A stretch of 55,663 bases of DNA from the NCBI GenBank assembly GCA_002748285.1, contig PDSA01000035.1, forward strand, positions 1 to 55,663, written 5' to 3'. A program made the translations under genes and the position numbers. Shown piece after piece: positions 54,390 to 55,663 of the stretch. The notes beneath the pieces were generated by a model. It was not told the origin of the DNA. It did no database searches and saw only the letters and a program-made list of their open reading frames with translations. The stretch is from Rhodobacterales bacterium. Lineage in GTDB: Bacteria > Pseudomonadota > Alphaproteobacteria > Rhodobacterales > Rhodobacteraceae. Positions within the stretch are counted from its first letter, which is position 1, and every line of letters begins with the position of its first letter.

Positions 54390-55580
54390 TCAATGTGCCA
54401 AGGACAACATCCCCCCGGAAACGCGGATGATCTTGCCGTCCAGCTCCAGATTTAGCAATTCGGGGGTGATCTTTTGGATGGGCAGCGCCAAATCTCGGAC
54501 CAGTTGATCTTCGGCCACCGGGCTGGGGCCAAGCCGGGCAAGGATCTGGCTGTGCAGGTCCGCCGTTTCCCGCAAGCTGCGTTGTGGCCTGCTGGTATTA
54601 TCGTATGGGGCACGGGCTGTTTCGGCCTCTGGCGGGCGCGTATGGGCCTTTGGGGTTGGGGCCTCTGAGGGGGTGCAGGGCTCGGGAAGGCCCAGCACCT
54701 CGATCACATCCGCCGCCGAGCGCACCAGAGTCGCCCCATCGCGCAACAGCACGTTGCAGCCAAAGGCGCGGGCGTCAAACGGATGCCCCGGCACCGCCAG
54801 CACCTCGCGCCCCTGATCCAGCGCGTTTTTCGCTGTGATCAGACTGCCGGAATGGGCGGCGGCTTCAACCACGATCACCGCCCGGGCCAGACCCGAGATG
54901 ATCCGGTTGCGTCGTGGAAAATGACGCGCCTGAGGTGTCACCCCCATGGCGATTTCCGACAGCCGCAGGCCCGAATCCACGATTTGCGCCATCAGATTGG
55001 CGTTTTCCCTGGGGTAGGCCACATCCACCCCCCCGGCCTGCACGGCGAGGGTGCCACCCTTCAGGCTGGCCTGATGAGCAATGGTATCAATGCCACGCGC
55101 CAAACCCGAAACCACGACATAGCCGGCCTCAGACAACTCTCCCGCCAATTTACGTGCCATGCGCCCGCCCAAAGAGGACGCATTTCTGGCTCCGACCAGC
55201 GCCACCATCGGGCGGTGCAGCAATTGGCGTTGGCCAATGGTCCATAGAATCGGCGGAGCATCGGAAATATCGGCGAGATCGGCTGGGTAATCGGCTTCGC
55301 CATAGCACAGCATCCGGGCCCCGGCAGCGCGGGCAGCGCGCATTTCGGCGCGCGCAACGGCTTCGGGGCAGGGCTGGTAATCGGGCACCCCGGCGGCACG
55401 GGCGATTTCGGGCAAGACCGCAAACGCTGCGGCGGCGCTGCCATGTTCAGACATCAGCCGGAAAAAGGTCGAAATCCCAACCCGGCGTGAGCGCAAAAGG
55501 CGGAGCCACAATAGCCGGTTTTCTTCTGTGGTGGGGGGGGTGAGGGTGGGGTGAGAAGAAAATAAATTCTCGGCCATCAT
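54390..55580 (-). CDS. dprA: DNA-processing protein DprA
   Basis: About 396 residues. Rossmann-like core: YPADLADISDAPPILWTIGQ, LVGARNASSLGGRMARKLAGEL, VVSGLARGIDTIAHQASLKGGTLAVQAGGVDVAYPRENANL, ISGLARAVIVVEAAAHSGSLITAKNALDQGREVLAVPG. A C-terminal winged helix (HSQILARLGPSPVAEDQLVRDLALPIQKITPELLNLELDGKI). Loads RecA on incoming single-stranded DNA. GGAG precedes the second ATG (55577), which may be the true start. Confidence 0.94.
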   Translation of the reverse strand: MMAENLFSSHPTLTPPTTEENRLLWLRLLRSRRVGISTFFRLMSEHGSAAAAFAVLPEIARAAGVPDYQPCPEAVARAEMRAARAAGARMLCYGEADYPADLADISDAPPILWTIGQRQLLHRPMVALVGARNASSLGGRMARKLAGELSEAGYVVVSGLARGIDTIAHQASLKGGTLAVQAGGVDVAYPRENANLMAQIVDSGLRLSEIAMGVTPQARHFPRRNRIISGLARAVIVVEAAAHSGSLITAKNALDQGREVLAVPGHPFDARAFGCNVLLRDGATLVRSAADVIEVLGLPEPCTPSEAPTPKAHTRPPEAETARAPYDNTSRPQRSLRETADLHSQILARLGPSPVAEDQLVRDLALPIQKITPELLNLELDGKIIRVSGGMLSLAH

Positions 55581-55663
55581 AACTCCGCTCTTTTGCTGGA
55601 CTCACTATGGTCGCAAAGTGATTAACAGCCGATTAACCCTGCTACATTTTTTTGCCCGGATTC

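Noticed and set aside
1..55663. CRISPR arrays, transposases, toxin-antitoxin pairs
   Set aside because: Looked for regular repeats and typical proteins; none seen.

Overview
The window looks like a chromosomal segment of a Rhodobacterales alphaproteobacterium (Roseobacter-type Rhodobacteraceae). Grounds: GC-rich coding DNA; a phaZ / phaC-phasin-phasin-phaR polyhydroxybutyrate locus; aerobic cobaltochelatase cobN with cobW behind a cobalamin riboswitch; an alphaproteobacterial phoR-pstSCAB-phoU-phoB cluster; the ftsE-ftsX-acyltransferase-FMN oxidase order; and a DUF4175 protein beside lysA. There is no prophage, IS element or CRISPR array; almost everything is housekeeping or nutrient-response DNA. 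These placements come from protein and motif recognition, not from any database search.

Layout. 1-3.1 kb (minus): UDP-glucuronate epimerase and a large glycosyltransferase (surface polysaccharide). 3.5-8.6 kb: acyl-CoA synthetase, TfoX-like protein, divergent LysR / phytanoyl-CoA dioxygenase pair, divergent HxlR / DUF1428 pair. 8.6-12 kb (minus): ffh, chorismate mutase, rpsP, bluB, rimM. 12.2-17.6 kb (minus): cobalamin riboswitch, short leader ORF, cobW, GNAT, cobN. 17.8-21.8 kb (plus): smc, rsmJ. 21.8-26.6 kb: PHB granule locus with two phasin genes, each with a TGC-rich likely PhaR operator and a clear terminator. 26.8-30.2 kb (plus): sitABCD-type Mn/Fe ABC importer behind Fur/Mur-like boxes. 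30.4-37.2 kb (plus): phosphate regulon, with a Pho box at the 3' end of phoR. 37.5-41 kb (minus): ftsE, ftsX, acyltransferase, FMN enzyme, histidine phosphatase in one tightly overlapped operon. 41.1-46.5 kb: zinc-ribbon protein, DUF4175 protein, lysA, small lipoprotein. 46.6-51.8 kb (plus): gspC, gspD, gspE, gspF of type II secretion without pseudopilins. 51.8-55.6 kb: murD, tRNA-Leu(UAA), a short orphan region, dprA.

The most striking signal is that six conserved genes (cobW, smc, phaZ, plsC, gspD, gspE) each lack an internal block of roughly 100-250 bases, while the sequence on both sides still matches the family. Five of the six losses are out of frame, so the true C-terminal tail reads on in another frame. 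All remove a functionally important piece. So many similar lesions in unrelated housekeeping genes look more like assembly gaps closed or stripped than like biology, but real decay cannot be excluded from the sequence alone. Other items of interest are a short ORF between the B12 riboswitch and cobW, a dispersed 32-bp palindromic repeat, a 97-bp imperfect palindrome near murD, and an unusual ribosomal operon with bluB between rpsP and rimM and no trmD/rplS following.
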